From: Paenibacillus helianthi
Lineage (GTDB): Bacteria; Bacillota; Bacilli; Paenibacillales; Paenibacillaceae
Reading direction: 5' to 3'
NCBI RefSeq assembly: GCF_001909055.1
Contig: NZ_LVWI01000035.1
Location: forward strand, 1-64,000
DNA length: 64,000 nt
Below the pieces are notes generated by a model. That model was not told where the DNA came from. It did no database searches and saw only the letters and a program-made list of their open reading frames with translations. A program made the position numbers and the translations under genes. Every line of letters begins with the position of its first letter. Within the stretch, counting starts at the first letter, position 1. Positions 19,013-28,061 of the stretch are shown here, in pieces.

Positions 19013-20272
19013 CTAGGCCAGCTTAACCAGACTGTAGTTTTTCTTGCCTTTGCGGATGATGATGAACCGCCCACCGATGGCGTCTTCGGCAGTGACCTCC
19101 GCCCCGATATCGGTAACGCGCTCACCATTAAGTGAAATGGCTCCCTTGGTGATGTCTTCACGTGCCTGGCGCTTGGACGGCTCAATACCCAGATCGACCA
19201 GCCAATCCACGATATTCTTCGAATCTCTGCCTGATGTGAAGGTCGGCATTTCCTTGAAGCCTTCCTCGATTTCCTCCGCAGTCAGGGAACGGATATCTCC
19301 GCTGAACAGGGCTGCGGTAATACGCTTCGCCTGCTCCAGCAGTTCCTCACCGTGCACGAAGCGGGTCATTTCCTCCGCCAGTGCCTTCTGCGCTTCGCGC
19401 TTATGCGGCTCGTTCTGTACCTTTTCCTCCAGGACGCCGATTTCCTCTTGGGTCAAGAAGGTGAAGTATTTGAGGTATTTCACCACATCGCGGTCGTCGG
19501 CATTCGCCCAGAACTGGTAGAACTCGTACGGTGTTGTTTTTTTCGGATCAAGCCATATTGCGCCGCCAGCACTTTTGCCGAATTTGGTGCCGTCCGATTT
19601 GAGCATCAGCGGGATGGTCAGGCCGAACACCTTGGCGTCCGCCCCTTCTTTTTTACGGATCAGGTCCAGTCCGCTTGTGATATTACCCCATTGGTCGGAA
19701 CCGCCGACCTGCAGCTGCACATCCTCGTGCTGGTACAAATGCAGGTAGTCAAGCGATTGCAGAATCTGGTAGGAGAATTCCGTGAACGAAATCCCGCTCT
19801 CCAGACGGCTGGACACCACATCCTTGGCGAGCATAGTGTTGATGCTGAAGTTTTTGCCATAATCTCTTAGAAATTCGATGACGTTAATCTTATGGGTCCA
19901 GTCATAGTTGTTGACCATACGGACTTGATTGTCGCTTTCGGTCACAAACAGCTTCTTCATCTGCGCCGTCAGCGCATCCACATTCGCCTGAATTTGCTCC
20001 ATGGTCTGGAGGGAACGCTCACTCTGGCGGCCGCTCGGATCACCGATGGTTCCTGTTGCCCCGCCAATCAGAATGACCGGACGGTGTCCGGCAAGCTGGA
20101 AGCGTTTCAGTACCATGAAGGGAATTAAATGGCCGATATGCATGCTGTCGCCCGTTGGATCTACGCCGCAATAGAGTGAAACTGCCTTCGTGTTCGTTAA
20201 CTCCCGCAGTCCTTCTGCATCTGTCTGCTGATTGATGGCATCGCGCCATTCCAGTTCATCGATAATGTTCAA
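19013..20272 (-). CDS. tyrS: Tyrosyl-tRNA synthetase
   Basis: 419 residues. Class I signature HIGH at 45-48 and the KMSKS equivalent KFGKS near 230. The tyrosine pocket is in SYQILQSLDYLHLYQHEDVQLQVGGSDQWGN, and a C-terminal S4 RNA-binding domain ends in GKKNYSLVKLA. The start codon is TTG 20272 with AAAGGGG ten bases upstream. Expression should be set by the T-box leader directly upstream, which reads uncharged tRNA-Tyr. Confidence 0.97.
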   Translation of the reverse strand: MNIIDELEWRDAINQQTDAEGLRELTNTKAVSLYCGVDPTGDSMHIGHLIPFMVLKRFQLAGHRPVILIGGATGTIGDPSGRQSERSLQTMEQIQANVDALTAQMKKLFVTESDNQVRMVNNYDWTHKINVIEFLRDYGKNFSINTMLAKDVVSSRLESGISFTEFSYQILQSLDYLHLYQHEDVQLQVGGSDQWGNITSGLDLIRKKEGADAKVFGLTIPLMLKSDGTKFGKSAGGAIWLDPKKTTPYEFYQFWANADDRDVVKYLKYFTFLTQEEIGVLEEKVQNEPHKREAQKALAEEMTRFVHGEELLEQAKRITAALFSGDIRSLTAEEIEEGFKEMPTFTSGRDSKNIVDWLVDLGIEPSKRQAREDITKGAISLNGERVTDIGAEVTAEDAIGGRFIIIRKGKKNYSLVKLA

Positions 20273-20363
20273 GCTGATACAGCCCCTTTAATATGATTTT
20301 CGTATTCGTCTGATGTACGTTGAATCAGGTAACTCGTACCTCTTTACGGTGGACCAGGCAACA

Positions 20364-20630
20364 ACAAAAAAATCGCCCCCTTGTCTATACAGACACAGGG
20401 ACGATTATGATTAACCGTGTTACCACCCAAATTGCACAGACCGCCTGACGGCAGGGCCCGCACCACTCACAGCGAGGTATCGTTCGCTTGATTTCCGCTT
20501 GGCATTACCCAAGATACTCCAGAGTGTAATTCGCAGTCCATGTGTGTGCCAGGGTTCCATCCCCCCCGGCTTTCTGTGACAGGGACAAAGGCTGCTACTG
20601 TCTCGTTCATCGCATATCAGCTATAAGATT
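20364..20630 (-). ncRNA. Tyrosine T-box riboswitch leader of tyrS
   Basis: On the minus strand the leader contains the T-box sequence GGGTGGTAACACGG (20415-20428), followed by a terminator stem whose T7 run lies at 20364-20370. Upstream lies the stem I region with the likely specifier codon TAC (20526-20528) in GAATTACACTCTGG. Uncharged tRNA-Tyr pairs with the specifier and the T-box bulge to favour the antiterminator. Together with the promoter this explains most of the 611 bp gap between tyrS and the mannanase. Confidence 0.93.
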
Positions 20631-20636
20631 ACTGAA

Positions 20637-20665
20637 AGTATAGTCAATTCAAAATTTGTTGTCAA
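20637..20665 (-). promoter_or_regulatory. SigA-type promoter of the tyrS T-box transcript
   Basis: TTGACA (20660-20665), 17 bp spacer, TATACT (20637-20642) on the minus strand, just upstream of the T-box leader. Confidence 0.85.
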
Positions 20666-20883
20666 TGCCGGACCCGCCAGTTCTCCAAAGTGTAGACCAG
20701 CTTGCCTCCATAAAATCAGATTTTTTTGTTATCTATTTTTAATAACTATTCCCAAACAAACCCTTATATGTTATGTTGGATATATATGGATATTGGGAGG
20801 TGGTCTGGTCCGGGTACCGAATACACTTCTGGGAGCATGCAGAAAATTGAAAGCAAATCTAAATCCGCAAAGGAGGAACTACC

Positions 20884-22518
20884 ATGAAACCGAGCAAGTA
20901 TTTTTCGTTCCGCAGCTTTTGTTTTTTGGCCCTAACGTGTGTCCTTATCCTCTCCCTCTCAATCCCCCAGAAGCAGGCAGCAGCAGCAGGAGTCTCAGTC
21001 AAGGGCTTTCATGTAAGCGGTACCAAATTAATTGACGCAACAGGCAGCCCTTTTGTCATGCGGGGTATAAATCATGCGCACACCTGGTATAAAAATGACC
21101 TGGCAACCGTTATCCCTGCCATTGCAGCCACCGGCGCTAATGTAGTGCGGATCGTGCTCTCCGATGGGGGCCAGTGGTCCCTCGACAGTCTGTCCGATGT
21201 GCAGAATATACTTGCCCTTTGTGATCAGTACAAGCTGACCGCCATGCTTGAGGTGCATGACGCAACAGGCTCGGATAACGTTTCTACGCTGAATGCAGCT
21301 GTCAACTATTGGATCAGCATCAAGGATGCGCTAATCGGCAAGGAAGACCGGGTCATCGTTAATATTGCCAACGAATGGTTCGGCTCCTGGAGCACCCAGG
21401 CCTGGGCCAGCGGCTATCAATCCGCCATTCCAGCCCTTCGGGCCGCAGGCATCAAGAATACGCTGGTCGTGGATGCCGCAGGCTGGGGACAGTATCCGTC
21501 CTCTATTTTCACTAGCGGGAACGCCGTGTTCAATTCCGATCCGCTTGCAAACACGATCTTCTCCATTCATATGTACGAATATGCCGGAGGTTCAGCCGCC
21601 ACGGTAAAGGGCAATATTGACAATGCCCTGGCCATAGGGGTACCGGTCATCGTCGGGGAGTTCGGCTGGAAGCATACAAGCGGAGATGTCGATGAAGCAA
21701 CTATTATGAGCTATGGGCAGGAAAAAGGCGTTGGCTGGCTCGCGTGGTCCTGGTATGGAAACGGCGGCGGCGTAGAATATCTCGATATGGCCAGCGGCCC
21801 TGCAGGCAGCCTCTCGGATTGGGGAAATTCCATTGTGAACGGTCCCTATGGCACGAAGGCAACCTCAGTACTCAACAAAATCTATACCACACCCGGTTAC
21901 GTGCCTGTTCCGGACAATGGGACAACACCTACACCTACACCTACACCGACACCGACTGCAACACCGACACCAACCGCAACGCCAACACCTACTGCAACAC
22001 CTACACCTACTGCCACACCGACACCTACTGCCACTGCAACTCCAACAGTTTCGCCAACAGCCGCTCCAGCCGGTCTTGAACTCTATTACCGCGCCGGTAA
22101 TACGAATACCACGGACAACGTGATCAAACCCCAATTCAATATCAAGAACAACGGCACCTCTGCCGTCAACTTGAGCGGGCTGAAGATACGGTACTATTTC
22201 ACCAAAGACGGATCGCAGACGCTTAATGGTGCAATGGACTGGGCACAGATGGGTGCAGCCAACATTACCATTACTTTTGGAACTGCCAATGCCGCAGGTG
22301 CTGATTCCTATCTAGAAGTCGGCTTTACCCCCGGAGCAGGTTCTTTGCCAGCCGGAGGACAGACCGGAGATATCCAGCTGCGGCTATTCAAAGGCGACTG
22401 GAGTAATTTTAACGAAGCAGATGATTATTCCTTTGATGCCACCAAAACAGCATTCAGTCCCTGGAATCATGTAACGCTGTATCAAAACGGCACACTCGTG
22501 TCGGGCGTACAGCCTTAA
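20884..22518 (+). CDS. Secreted GH5 (subfamily 8-like) endo-beta-1,4-mannanase with CBM3
   Basis: 544 residues from ATG 20884 behind AAAGGAGGA. Signal peptide 1-35 (QKQAAAA). The GH5 barrel starts VSVKGFHVSGTKLIDATGSPF; acid/base E164 is in IANEWFGSW and nucleophile E259 in VIVGEFGWKH. The GQWSLDSL, NEWFGSW and GEFGWKH combination is that of bacterial GH5_8 mannanases rather than cellulases. A Thr/Pro linker (about 350-395, encoded by a simple ACACCT repeat at about 21926-22050) leads to a C-terminal CBM3 (LELYYRAGNTNTTDN to the end), which binds cellulose. It acts extracellularly on mannan embedded in plant cell wall. It is monocistronic with its own terminator. Confidence 0.92.
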   Translation: MKPSKYFSFRSFCFLALTCVLILSLSIPQKQAAAAGVSVKGFHVSGTKLIDATGSPFVMRGINHAHTWYKNDLATVIPAIAATGANVVRIVLSDGGQWSLDSLSDVQNILALCDQYKLTAMLEVHDATGSDNVSTLNAAVNYWISIKDALIGKEDRVIVNIANEWFGSWSTQAWASGYQSAIPALRAAGIKNTLVVDAAGWGQYPSSIFTSGNAVFNSDPLANTIFSIHMYEYAGGSAATVKGNIDNALAIGVPVIVGEFGWKHTSGDVDEATIMSYGQEKGVGWLAWSWYGNGGGVEYLDMASGPAGSLSDWGNSIVNGPYGTKATSVLNKIYTTPGYVPVPDNGTTPTPTPTPTPTATPTPTATPTPTATPTPTATPTPTATATPTVSPTAAPAGLELYYRAGNTNTTDNVIKPQFNIKNNGTSAVNLSGLKIRYYFTKDGSQTLNGAMDWAQMGAANITITFGTANAAGADSYLEVGFTPGAGSLPAGGQTGDIQLRLFKGDWSNFNEADDYSFDATKTAFSPWNHVTLYQNGTLVSGVQP

Positions 22519-22552
22519 GCGCAGTCGTTATCACCTGAATCTGTATAAAAAC

Positions 22553-22598
22553 AAAGGGGAGTACCTTCGGCCGCTGCCGGCCCGCAGTACTCCCCTTT
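22553..22598 (+). terminator. Terminator of the mannanase gene
   Basis: Perfect 12 bp arms AAAGGGGAGTAC / GTACTCCCCTTT, loop of about 22 bases, 34 bp after the stop. Confidence 0.8.
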
Positions 22599-22791
22599 AC
22601 TTATCGATTCGATGACAAACGGGCGGGACAGGGTTGTCCTCTGATTCTTCAATTAAGCACCGGCTGGTGTATAATGCAAGGAGCATCTCTGATATTCACT
22701 GGTATAGTGATACATAAGGCATACCAATTCCAATACTACAGATCAGCGGACCTTGCCGTTCAAGTGTCCCTGCCGAAAAGAGGTTATCATC

Positions 22792-24291
22792 ATGACATTG
22801 TCTGCTTATTCCACCTATGATGCGCTGGGACTTGCCGCGCTGGTCCGTGCGCGGGAGGTGTCGCCGCGTGAGCTTGTAGAGGCGGCTTTCGCCAGATTGG
22901 ACGAGGTCAATCCCCTGCTGAATGCCGTTGTCCGCACCCGCCGGGAGGCGGCCTTGAAGGAGGCCGATGCCATGCCGGCAGATGATCCGTCCCGGCCGTT
23001 TGCCGGTGTGCCCTTTCTGCTGAAGGATATCTCCCAGGCGATTGGTGGTGAGCCGCTCACTTCTGGCGCCCTCCTGCTGAAGAATAACATTGCCAAACGC
23101 GATTCGAACTATGTCGCCCGTATCCGAAACGGCGGGTTTATTCCGCTCGGGCACACGAATACCCCCGAGTTCGGGCTGAAAAATATCACCGAGCCGCTCC
23201 TGCACGGGCCTGCACGGAATCCCTGGAGCACGGACCGCTCGCCCGGAGGCTCCAGCGGCGGAGCTGCCGCCGCAGTGGCTTCCGGAATCGTACCTGCTGC
23301 GGGCGCCAGCGACGGAGGCGGCTCAATCCGCATCCCGGCCTCCTTCACCGGCCTGTTCGGACTGAAGCCTACCCGCGGCCGTACGCCGGTAGGGCCGGGA
23401 GTCGGCCGCCAATGGCAGGGCGCCTCCATTGATTTTGCGCTGACGCGTTCCGTGCGCGACAGCGCAGCCATGCTGGATCTGCTGCAGATTGTGCAGCCGG
23501 AGGCCGCGTTTCAGACGCCGCTGTATCCGGGCGTCTATCTGGACGATCTTATAAATCCCGCACCGCGCAAGCTGCGGATTGCTTTCACAACAGCCTCGCC
23601 TGTCGGAACCCCAGTCACCGGAGAGGCGGCTGCAGCTGTATTAAAAACCGTAAAATGGCTCCAGGAAGAAGGCCATGAGGTCGAAGAGAAGCTTAGTCCG
23701 GTAAACGGCGTGCGGCTGATGGAAAATTACTATACGATGAACGCCGGAGAAGTGGCGGCCATGTTCCTGTCTCTGGAAACCGGGATGGGCCGCAGCATTG
23801 CGGCACATGAGGTGGACATCGTGACCTGGGTGCTGGGGGAAGCCGGTAAAAAGGTCTCCGCCGCCGAATTCGTGCACAGCCTGAACGAATGGGATGTGGC
23901 TGCCGCACAAATGGCGGGCCTGCTGAGCCGCTTTGACCTCTACATCACACCTGCGAATGCGGATTCCGCACCTAAGATAGGAGAGCTTACCCAGCAGCCG
24001 GAGGAAATAGAAGCTTTGCTGCACGTAAGTGAGCTGCCGAAGGATGCGCAGCGGCGGATGATCTACGAAATGTTCGAGCCCAGCCTGACTTATACCCCTT
24101 TTACACAGCTGTCCAATCTCACGGGTCAGCCCGCCATGAGCGTTCCCCTGCACCTTACACCGGCAGGCCTGCCTATTGGAGTTCAGGTGATGGCTTCCAA
24201 GGGCCGCGAGGATTTGCTGCTGCAGCTGGCCGCCCAATTGGAGCAGTCGGAGCTGTGGGTGGGGATGAAGGGGAATCCAATGTTTCCTTGA
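22792..24291 (+). CDS. Amidase-signature family amidase
   Basis: ATG 22792 (MTLSAYSTYD) with AAGAGG upstream gives 499 residues. The Ser-cisSer-Lys triad is visible: K78 in GVPFLLKDIS, S154 or S155 in PGGSSGG, and S178 in SDGGGSIRIP; the 24-residue spacing of the two serines is normal for the family. No signal peptide, so cytoplasmic. It hydrolyses an amide, but the substrate cannot be read from sequence; there is no GatB/GatC nearby, so it is not GatA. It stands alone between the mannanase and the acetyltransferase locus. Confidence 0.9.
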   Translation: MTLSAYSTYDALGLAALVRAREVSPRELVEAAFARLDEVNPLLNAVVRTRREAALKEADAMPADDPSRPFAGVPFLLKDISQAIGGEPLTSGALLLKNNIAKRDSNYVARIRNGGFIPLGHTNTPEFGLKNITEPLLHGPARNPWSTDRSPGGSSGGAAAAVASGIVPAAGASDGGGSIRIPASFTGLFGLKPTRGRTPVGPGVGRQWQGASIDFALTRSVRDSAAMLDLLQIVQPEAAFQTPLYPGVYLDDLINPAPRKLRIAFTTASPVGTPVTGEAAAAVLKTVKWLQEEGHEVEEKLSPVNGVRLMENYYTMNAGEVAAMFLSLETGMGRSIAAHEVDIVTWVLGEAGKKVSAAEFVHSLNEWDVAAAQMAGLLSRFDLYITPANADSAPKIGELTQQPEEIEALLHVSELPKDAQRRMIYEMFEPSLTYTPFTQLSNLTGQPAMSVPLHLTPAGLPIGVQVMASKGREDLLLQLAAQLEQSELWVGMKGNPMFP

Positions 24292-24346
24292 GTGGTGTGA
24301 CAGCATTTCGTGCACGCCTGTTGATTAGCCAAAAAAGGTAGAAAAA

Positions 24347-24404
24347 AGGTCGCCTATTCGTTAAAGTGTTTGTACCCCTACAAACATCCGAAACGAGGCG
24401 ACCT
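24347..24404 (-). terminator. Compound hairpin, probable terminator of the acetyltransferase gene
   Basis: Outer arms AGGTCGCCT / AGGCGACCT enclose a second pair CGTT / AACG and an inner perfect hairpin TGTTTGTA-CCCC-TACAAACA. The minus strand reads into a T6 run right after the outer stem. It lies between convergent genes, 56 bp after the amidase stop and 110 bp beyond the acetyltransferase stop. Confidence 0.7.
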
Positions 24405-24513
24405 CATAAAAAAGTCTTCCATCTCGAAAAGTTCCGCAAGGCCATCCGGTAATTCTCACTCCTGACAACCTCTCCCCTTTTCAGTCAACAAATCCTCATC
24501 CCCAATAACCGTA

Positions 24514-25131
24514 TTAAATATAATCCGACACGTCAAACTCTTTGTCTTTAAAATAATATTTCCGGTCCTCTTCCGTGATTTCACGAATAATCTTGCAGGG
24601 ACTACCCGCTGCGATAACATTATCAGGTATGTCTTTGGTTACCACACTGCCTGCTCCAATCACAACATTGTTGCCGATGGTCACGCCGGGATTAAGGATA
24701 ACATTGCCGCCGATCCACACATTATCTCCGATCGTAATCGCAATACCGTATTCATATCCTGAGTTTCTGGAATCCGGATGAATGGGATGACCTGCCGTAT
24801 AGATCGATACATTCGGAGCAAACATGACATTATCACCAATAACAACCTTGCCGACGTCAAGAATGGTACAGTTATAATTAGCATAGAAATTTTTCCCTAC
24901 CGTGATATTTGTTCCGTAATCACAGCGGAAGGGGGATTCAATATGCACATTTCCACCTGATTCACCAAGAATATCACGTATCAATTCCCCTCTTCTGTCG
25001 CTTTCATCGGGGCGAAGCAGATTATATTCATGAATTTTGAGTTTATTGGCGATCCTCTCTTCACTTAATCCATCCAGCCAAGCTTTGTACGGGAGTCCTA
25101 CAAGCATTCTTTCTTTTTGATTCATTTTCAT
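24514..25131 (-). CDS. Maltose/galactoside O-acetyltransferase family protein (LbH fold)
   Basis: 205 residues. The N-terminal Maa domain (MLVGLPYKAWLDGLSEERIANKLK) is followed by left-handed beta-helix hexapeptide repeats: ANYNCTILDVGKVVIGDNVMFAPNVSIYTAGHPIHP with the catalytic His, then GDNVWIGGNVILNPGVTIGNN. It transfers acetyl from acetyl-CoA to a sugar hydroxyl, commonly seen as detoxification or marking of non-metabolised sugars. Start is MKMNQK with AGGAA upstream. A C-terminal fragment of a related gene lies 440 bp upstream, so the locus may once have been duplicated. Confidence 0.92.
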   Translation of the reverse strand: MKMNQKERMLVGLPYKAWLDGLSEERIANKLKIHEYNLLRPDESDRRGELIRDILGESGGNVHIESPFRCDYGTNITVGKNFYANYNCTILDVGKVVIGDNVMFAPNVSIYTAGHPIHPDSRNSGYEYGIAITIGDNVWIGGNVILNPGVTIGNNVVIGAGSVVTKDIPDNVIAAGSPCKIIREITEEDRKYYFKDKEFDVSDYI

Positions 25132-25172
25132 TTCCTGCCTTTCTTATGCTTCTTGATGTCTTTGATTTATTT

Positions 25173-25376
25173 TTATAGGTTCTTTGTAGTGGGTAGCTGT
25201 AACGCGGTACCCTTAGCAACCATTAACGATCTGTAGCGTGGCAATTCGAACCGGATACTCTTTTTCGGGAACCACGTCATACCTGTACTCCCGCTAACGT
25301 AATTGGCACACATATTAATTAAGATCAATCCGGCAAAAATAAAGGTGACCGAATGTGAAGTAAGCTTCTTATTCAT
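25173..25376 (-). CDS. Hypothetical small protein (67 aa), doubtful
   Basis: The frame has a basic N-terminus (MNKKLTSHS) and a hydrophobic stretch (VTFIFAGLILINMCANYV), like a signal peptide or single membrane helix, then a basic tail ending LPTTKNL. The ribosome site is weak (AGTGAG). It sits among gene remnants (25418-25750), so it may itself be a decayed fragment. I do not recognise it. Confidence 0.3.
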   Translation of the reverse strand: MNKKLTSHSVTFIFAGLILINMCANYVSGSTGMTWFPKKSIRFELPRYRSLMVAKGTALQLPTTKNL

Positions 25377-25417
25377 GAGAACTCACTGTAATTGTACCTT
25401 TTACTCCTTCACTCGCT

Positions 25418-25510
25418 TCATACTAGGTTATGCTCTGAATAGAGGTTAGATAGAGTACGGATTATACCTTTTCTAATTATGAGATCATCATCAACAATCA
25501 GGATGTTCAT
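25418..25510 (-). pseudogene. Truncated response regulator (30 codons)
   Basis: A GGAGGG ribosome site precedes an ATG that opens a perfect receiver start, MNILIVDDDLIIRKGIIRT, with the acidic triad and the YesN-like RKG step. A TGA stops it after residue 30. No continuation of a receiver is readable in the next 300 bp in any minus frame. It is a remnant of a YesN-type two-component regulator. Confidence 0.8.
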
Positions 25511-25573
25511 TGTCGCAATCCCTCCTGGCCGTCTAAAAAATTATATAGCCTTAATTATTTGAGCCGAATTACC

Positions 25574-25750
25574 TCAGACTACAACGTTATCCGGAACATC
25601 ACGTACGACCACAGCCCCTGCAGCAATCACTGCGCTATTTCCAATAGTCACTCCTGGTGCAATCACAGCATTCCCGCAAATCCACACATTGTTCCCGATC
25701 GTAACGGGCTTTCCGTATTCCAGGCCAGAATTCCGAGTTTCAAAAGATAC
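25574..25750 (-). pseudogene. C-terminal remnant of a hexapeptide acetyltransferase
   Basis: The minus frame reads [19 protein letters not shown], then hexapeptide repeats and RDVPDNVVV followed by TGA. This aligns with RNSGYEYGIAITIGDNVWI in the intact acetyltransferase at 24514-25131, but lacks the N-terminal two thirds and the final NPCKIIREI-type end. The WIGG motif has become WICG. It lies directly behind the ROK gene stop. With the response regulator remnant it fills the 25132-25763 gap. Confidence 0.85.
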
Positions 25751-25763
25751 ATTCTTGCATTTT

Positions 25764-26795
25764 TTACTTACGTATCTCCACCAATTGGTATGAATATGAC
25801 AAGCTTTCCAGCGCCATTGTTATTAAACCGTGCATGTAGTCTTCTTCCTGATGTTTGAGCAGCGTAAGCTGCGGCATATGCATCTCCGGTATATCCTTTA
25901 GACACTCCTGACGAATCAGGTCGACATCAGCAGGCTGTACCAGACTTCCTGTTAAAGCAATCATTTCCGGATTCATGACCGCGATTAGGCTGCTCACTGC
26001 ACGCGCGGCCACAGAATGAAAAGTGTTCCGATCATGCAATTGCTGAAACTGTTCTTCCCGCGTCAATCCATAAGGTAAAAAGGAGATTTCTCCGGCAAAA
26101 TGTGTGCTCCCTCTATGGATATGCCCGTTAATCATCATGCCTGCTCCAGGGAAACAGCCTTCGATAAAAGTCGCAACAGCAACAGATTTTTCTTCTTCAT
26201 GTTCCTGTTTGTGGTAAAAACCATACACGGTTAAGTTCATATCATTCTCTAAAATAACTTCAATCTCATATTTCTCACGGATTAATTTCTCAATTTCAAC
26301 GCCAATTAATTCTTCAATATCGCTGGTATTCATAACTCCATGATTGACTGCCCCTGGAACACCAATTCCTACCGCTTGAATCTCCGGATAGAGGGTAATA
26401 AGGCGGCCGATGATCTGATCGATAGCTGCAAAATCCAGTCGCAAATGTTCTTCATGTCCATGGTCCACTGCATCCCCGGCCAAATTAGCCACCATGAAAT
26501 CAATGGAGTGTTTCTTCAATCCAGCCTTGATGATAATACAAGCAATATAGGCAAAATCCATGTTATACTGGTATACTTTTGCCGGCCGTCCGCCATTAGA
26601 TTCTTCTGTTTCCAGCTCCAGCACTTCACCTGTTGCTAAAAGTTCATTCAGAATGCTCCCGCAAGTGCCTATGCTCAGGCCTGTGGATTTTGCCACAGCA
26701 GCTTTTGTAACCTTATTATTTGCTTTGAGTGTCCGCCGGACAAGCTCCTGGTTCATTTTCTTAACACGTATCGTGTTATTTGTAATTGGATTCAT
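25764..26795 (-). CDS. ROK-family transcriptional regulator
   Basis: 343 residues. The N-terminal winged helix-turn-helix ([31 protein letters not shown]) is followed by the ROK sugar-kinase-like domain with [12 protein letters not shown] and [13 protein letters not shown]. The zinc-binding CxCGxxGC segment of ROK kinases is not apparent, so it should be a pure repressor that senses a sugar or sugar phosphate. RBS GGGGGAG. A palindrome upstream (26874-26893) may be its own operator. The neighbouring acetyltransferase and regulator remnants suggest the target locus has partly decayed. Confidence 0.9.
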   Translation of the reverse strand: MNPITNNTIRVKKMNQELVRRTLKANNKVTKAAVAKSTGLSIGTCGSILNELLATGEVLELETEESNGGRPAKVYQYNMDFAYIACIIIKAGLKKHSIDFMVANLAGDAVDHGHEEHLRLDFAAIDQIIGRLITLYPEIQAVGIGVPGAVNHGVMNTSDIEELIGVEIEKLIREKYEIEVILENDMNLTVYGFYHKQEHEEEKSVAVATFIEGCFPGAGMMINGHIHRGSTHFAGEISFLPYGLTREEQFQQLHDRNTFHSVAARAVSSLIAVMNPEMIALTGSLVQPADVDLIRQECLKDIPEMHMPQLTLLKHQEEDYMHGLITMALESLSYSYQLVEIRK

Positions 26796-26873
26796 AGCTC
26801 CCCCTTATTGCATCACTTATTATAATACTTATTTTAAGTATAAACATAAATCCTTTTCCTCATTCTGTCTACT

Positions 26874-26893
26874 CTTTATTTACTCAAATAAAG
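26874..26893. promoter_or_regulatory. Palindrome, possible ROK operator
   Basis: CTTTATTT-ACTC-AAATAAAG, with 8 bp arms, lies 79 bp upstream of the ROK start in AT-rich sequence; TATAAT on the minus strand at about 26820 is the probable -10. The rest of 26796-27182 contains only the terminator below and no convincing gene. Confidence 0.4.
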
Positions 26894-26963
26894 TACACTC
26901 CTGATTGTGTCTTTTTCGGAGAGATCCAGAGAAATGGACAAGAACTTGATCCCACAAAATAGA

Positions 26964-26986
26964 AAACCCGCGCCAAGCGCGGGTTG
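26964..26986 (-). terminator. Terminator of the dsbA-araC unit
   Basis: Minus strand AACCCGCGC-TTG-GCGCGGGTT followed by TTCTATTTTG. It is about 200 bp past the AraC stop and is the first terminator on that strand. Confidence 0.75.
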
Positions 26987-27182
26987 TATGGGGCTATGTT
27001 TTTGTGTCTATTGACTTTCGCCTTCGCATACCCGGCAATCCGGTCCATAAAGAACCGGCCCCTGCCTCTTCCACGCTCCGCAGCGGCAACAATGTAGTCC
27101 TCCAGCATGATGACCGGCCCGGATGATTTAGAATCAACTGAAGCCCCTTCAGTATGACTTTTGGGAGCTGTGGGAGCAGACC

Positions 27183-28040
27183 TTACCCCGAGCGGAATTC
27201 CCGGGGTGTCTGTCCGGTCTCACGGTGGAACAGGCGGGAGAAGTAATGGACCGAGCTGAAATGATATTTCCCGGCAATTTCTGTGATACTCAGCGAGGTA
27301 TGCAGCAGATCCTCCTTGGCCCGGTTCAGCCGGAAGCGGTTCATATACTGGACGGGCGAACAGCCGGCTGACTTTCTGAACAGCTCGAAGAAATGCCCCC
27401 GGCTCAGCTTCAATTCCCGGTAATAACATTCCAGCGGCCTCGGCACTTCATGCAGCAAATCCTGTTCGAGCCGCTCCAGCAGCGCGCTGATCCGGCGGTC
27501 CGGGAACGGCGGGTCCCTCAGCATCTGTTGGAGGAAAAAATCAATAAACTCCTGGAAGTTCCGCTGAATGCTCAAATTGCGGATAAACGTCTGCTCATTT
27601 ACAAATTGACCTGAAGTGTAGAACTTCTGAAACCGTTCAGCCCACACACGGACAGAACCGGCCTGAAGCTGCAGCGGGAGCGGATACGGAAGTTGCGGAC
27701 CCAGCCATTCCGGCAGCAGCGGCTCCGGTTCATAACAGATCGGGCAGGCCCAATCGAAATGGCCCTCCCGGTCCACATGACCCCAGTCGAAATAACAGCA
27801 CAGATGTACCATCGGCTCTGCCGGATCAGCCAGCCATTCATGGGACTGTCCGGGAGGCAGATAGACCAGTGAGCCCGGGCTTACCTGGACTTGTGTCCCC
27901 TCGGTCTCCAGTACCCCGTAACCCTCACTGAGCAGATAGACAGAGCTCATATAGCAAATCCGTTTCGAGCTTGACTGCCCCTTGGCAAAAGGATACCGGG
28001 TGGCCAGATAGACATACGGGTGCAAGGCTGAAAGCTTCAT
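27183..28040 (-). CDS. AraC-family regulator with N-terminal cupin sensor
   Basis: 285 residues. The cupin half (1-110) has VYLPPGQSHEW as its metal/ligand-binding turn. The C-terminal double helix-turn-helix contains YYRELKLSRGHFFELFRKSAGCSPVQYMNRFR and ITEIAGKYHFSSVHYFSRLFHRETGQTPREFR. There is no receiver or membrane segment, so it is a one-component cytoplasmic regulator that binds a small sugar-like ligand. RBS AGGAGG. It follows the DsbA-like gene by 21 bp, so the two form one transcript whose promoter carries the shared element at 28968-28993; this regulator is one candidate to bind that element. Confidence 0.93.
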   Translation of the reverse strand: MKLSALHPYVYLATRYPFAKGQSSSKRICYMSSVYLLSEGYGVLETEGTQVQVSPGSLVYLPPGQSHEWLADPAEPMVHLCCYFDWGHVDREGHFDWACPICYEPEPLLPEWLGPQLPYPLPLQLQAGSVRVWAERFQKFYTSGQFVNEQTFIRNLSIQRNFQEFIDFFLQQMLRDPPFPDRRISALLERLEQDLLHEVPRPLECYYRELKLSRGHFFELFRKSAGCSPVQYMNRFRLNRAKEDLLHTSLSITEIAGKYHFSSVHYFSRLFHRETGQTPREFRSG

Positions 28041-28061
28041 CTCACCATCCTCCTGCCATGC

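Noticed and set aside
21926..22050. ACACCT/ACACCG repeats that resemble a short tandem array
   Set aside because: They encode the Thr/Pro linker of the mannanase. No spacer-repeat structure, so not CRISPR.
23290..24291. Amidase as GatA of a tRNA amidotransferase
   Set aside because: No GatB or GatC nearby and the sequence around the triad is of the general amidase type.
26884..27108. 74-codon minus frame after the AraC gene
   Set aside because: No ribosome site, runs through the terminator hairpin at 26964-26986 and has low-complexity GRGRGR content; probably chance.
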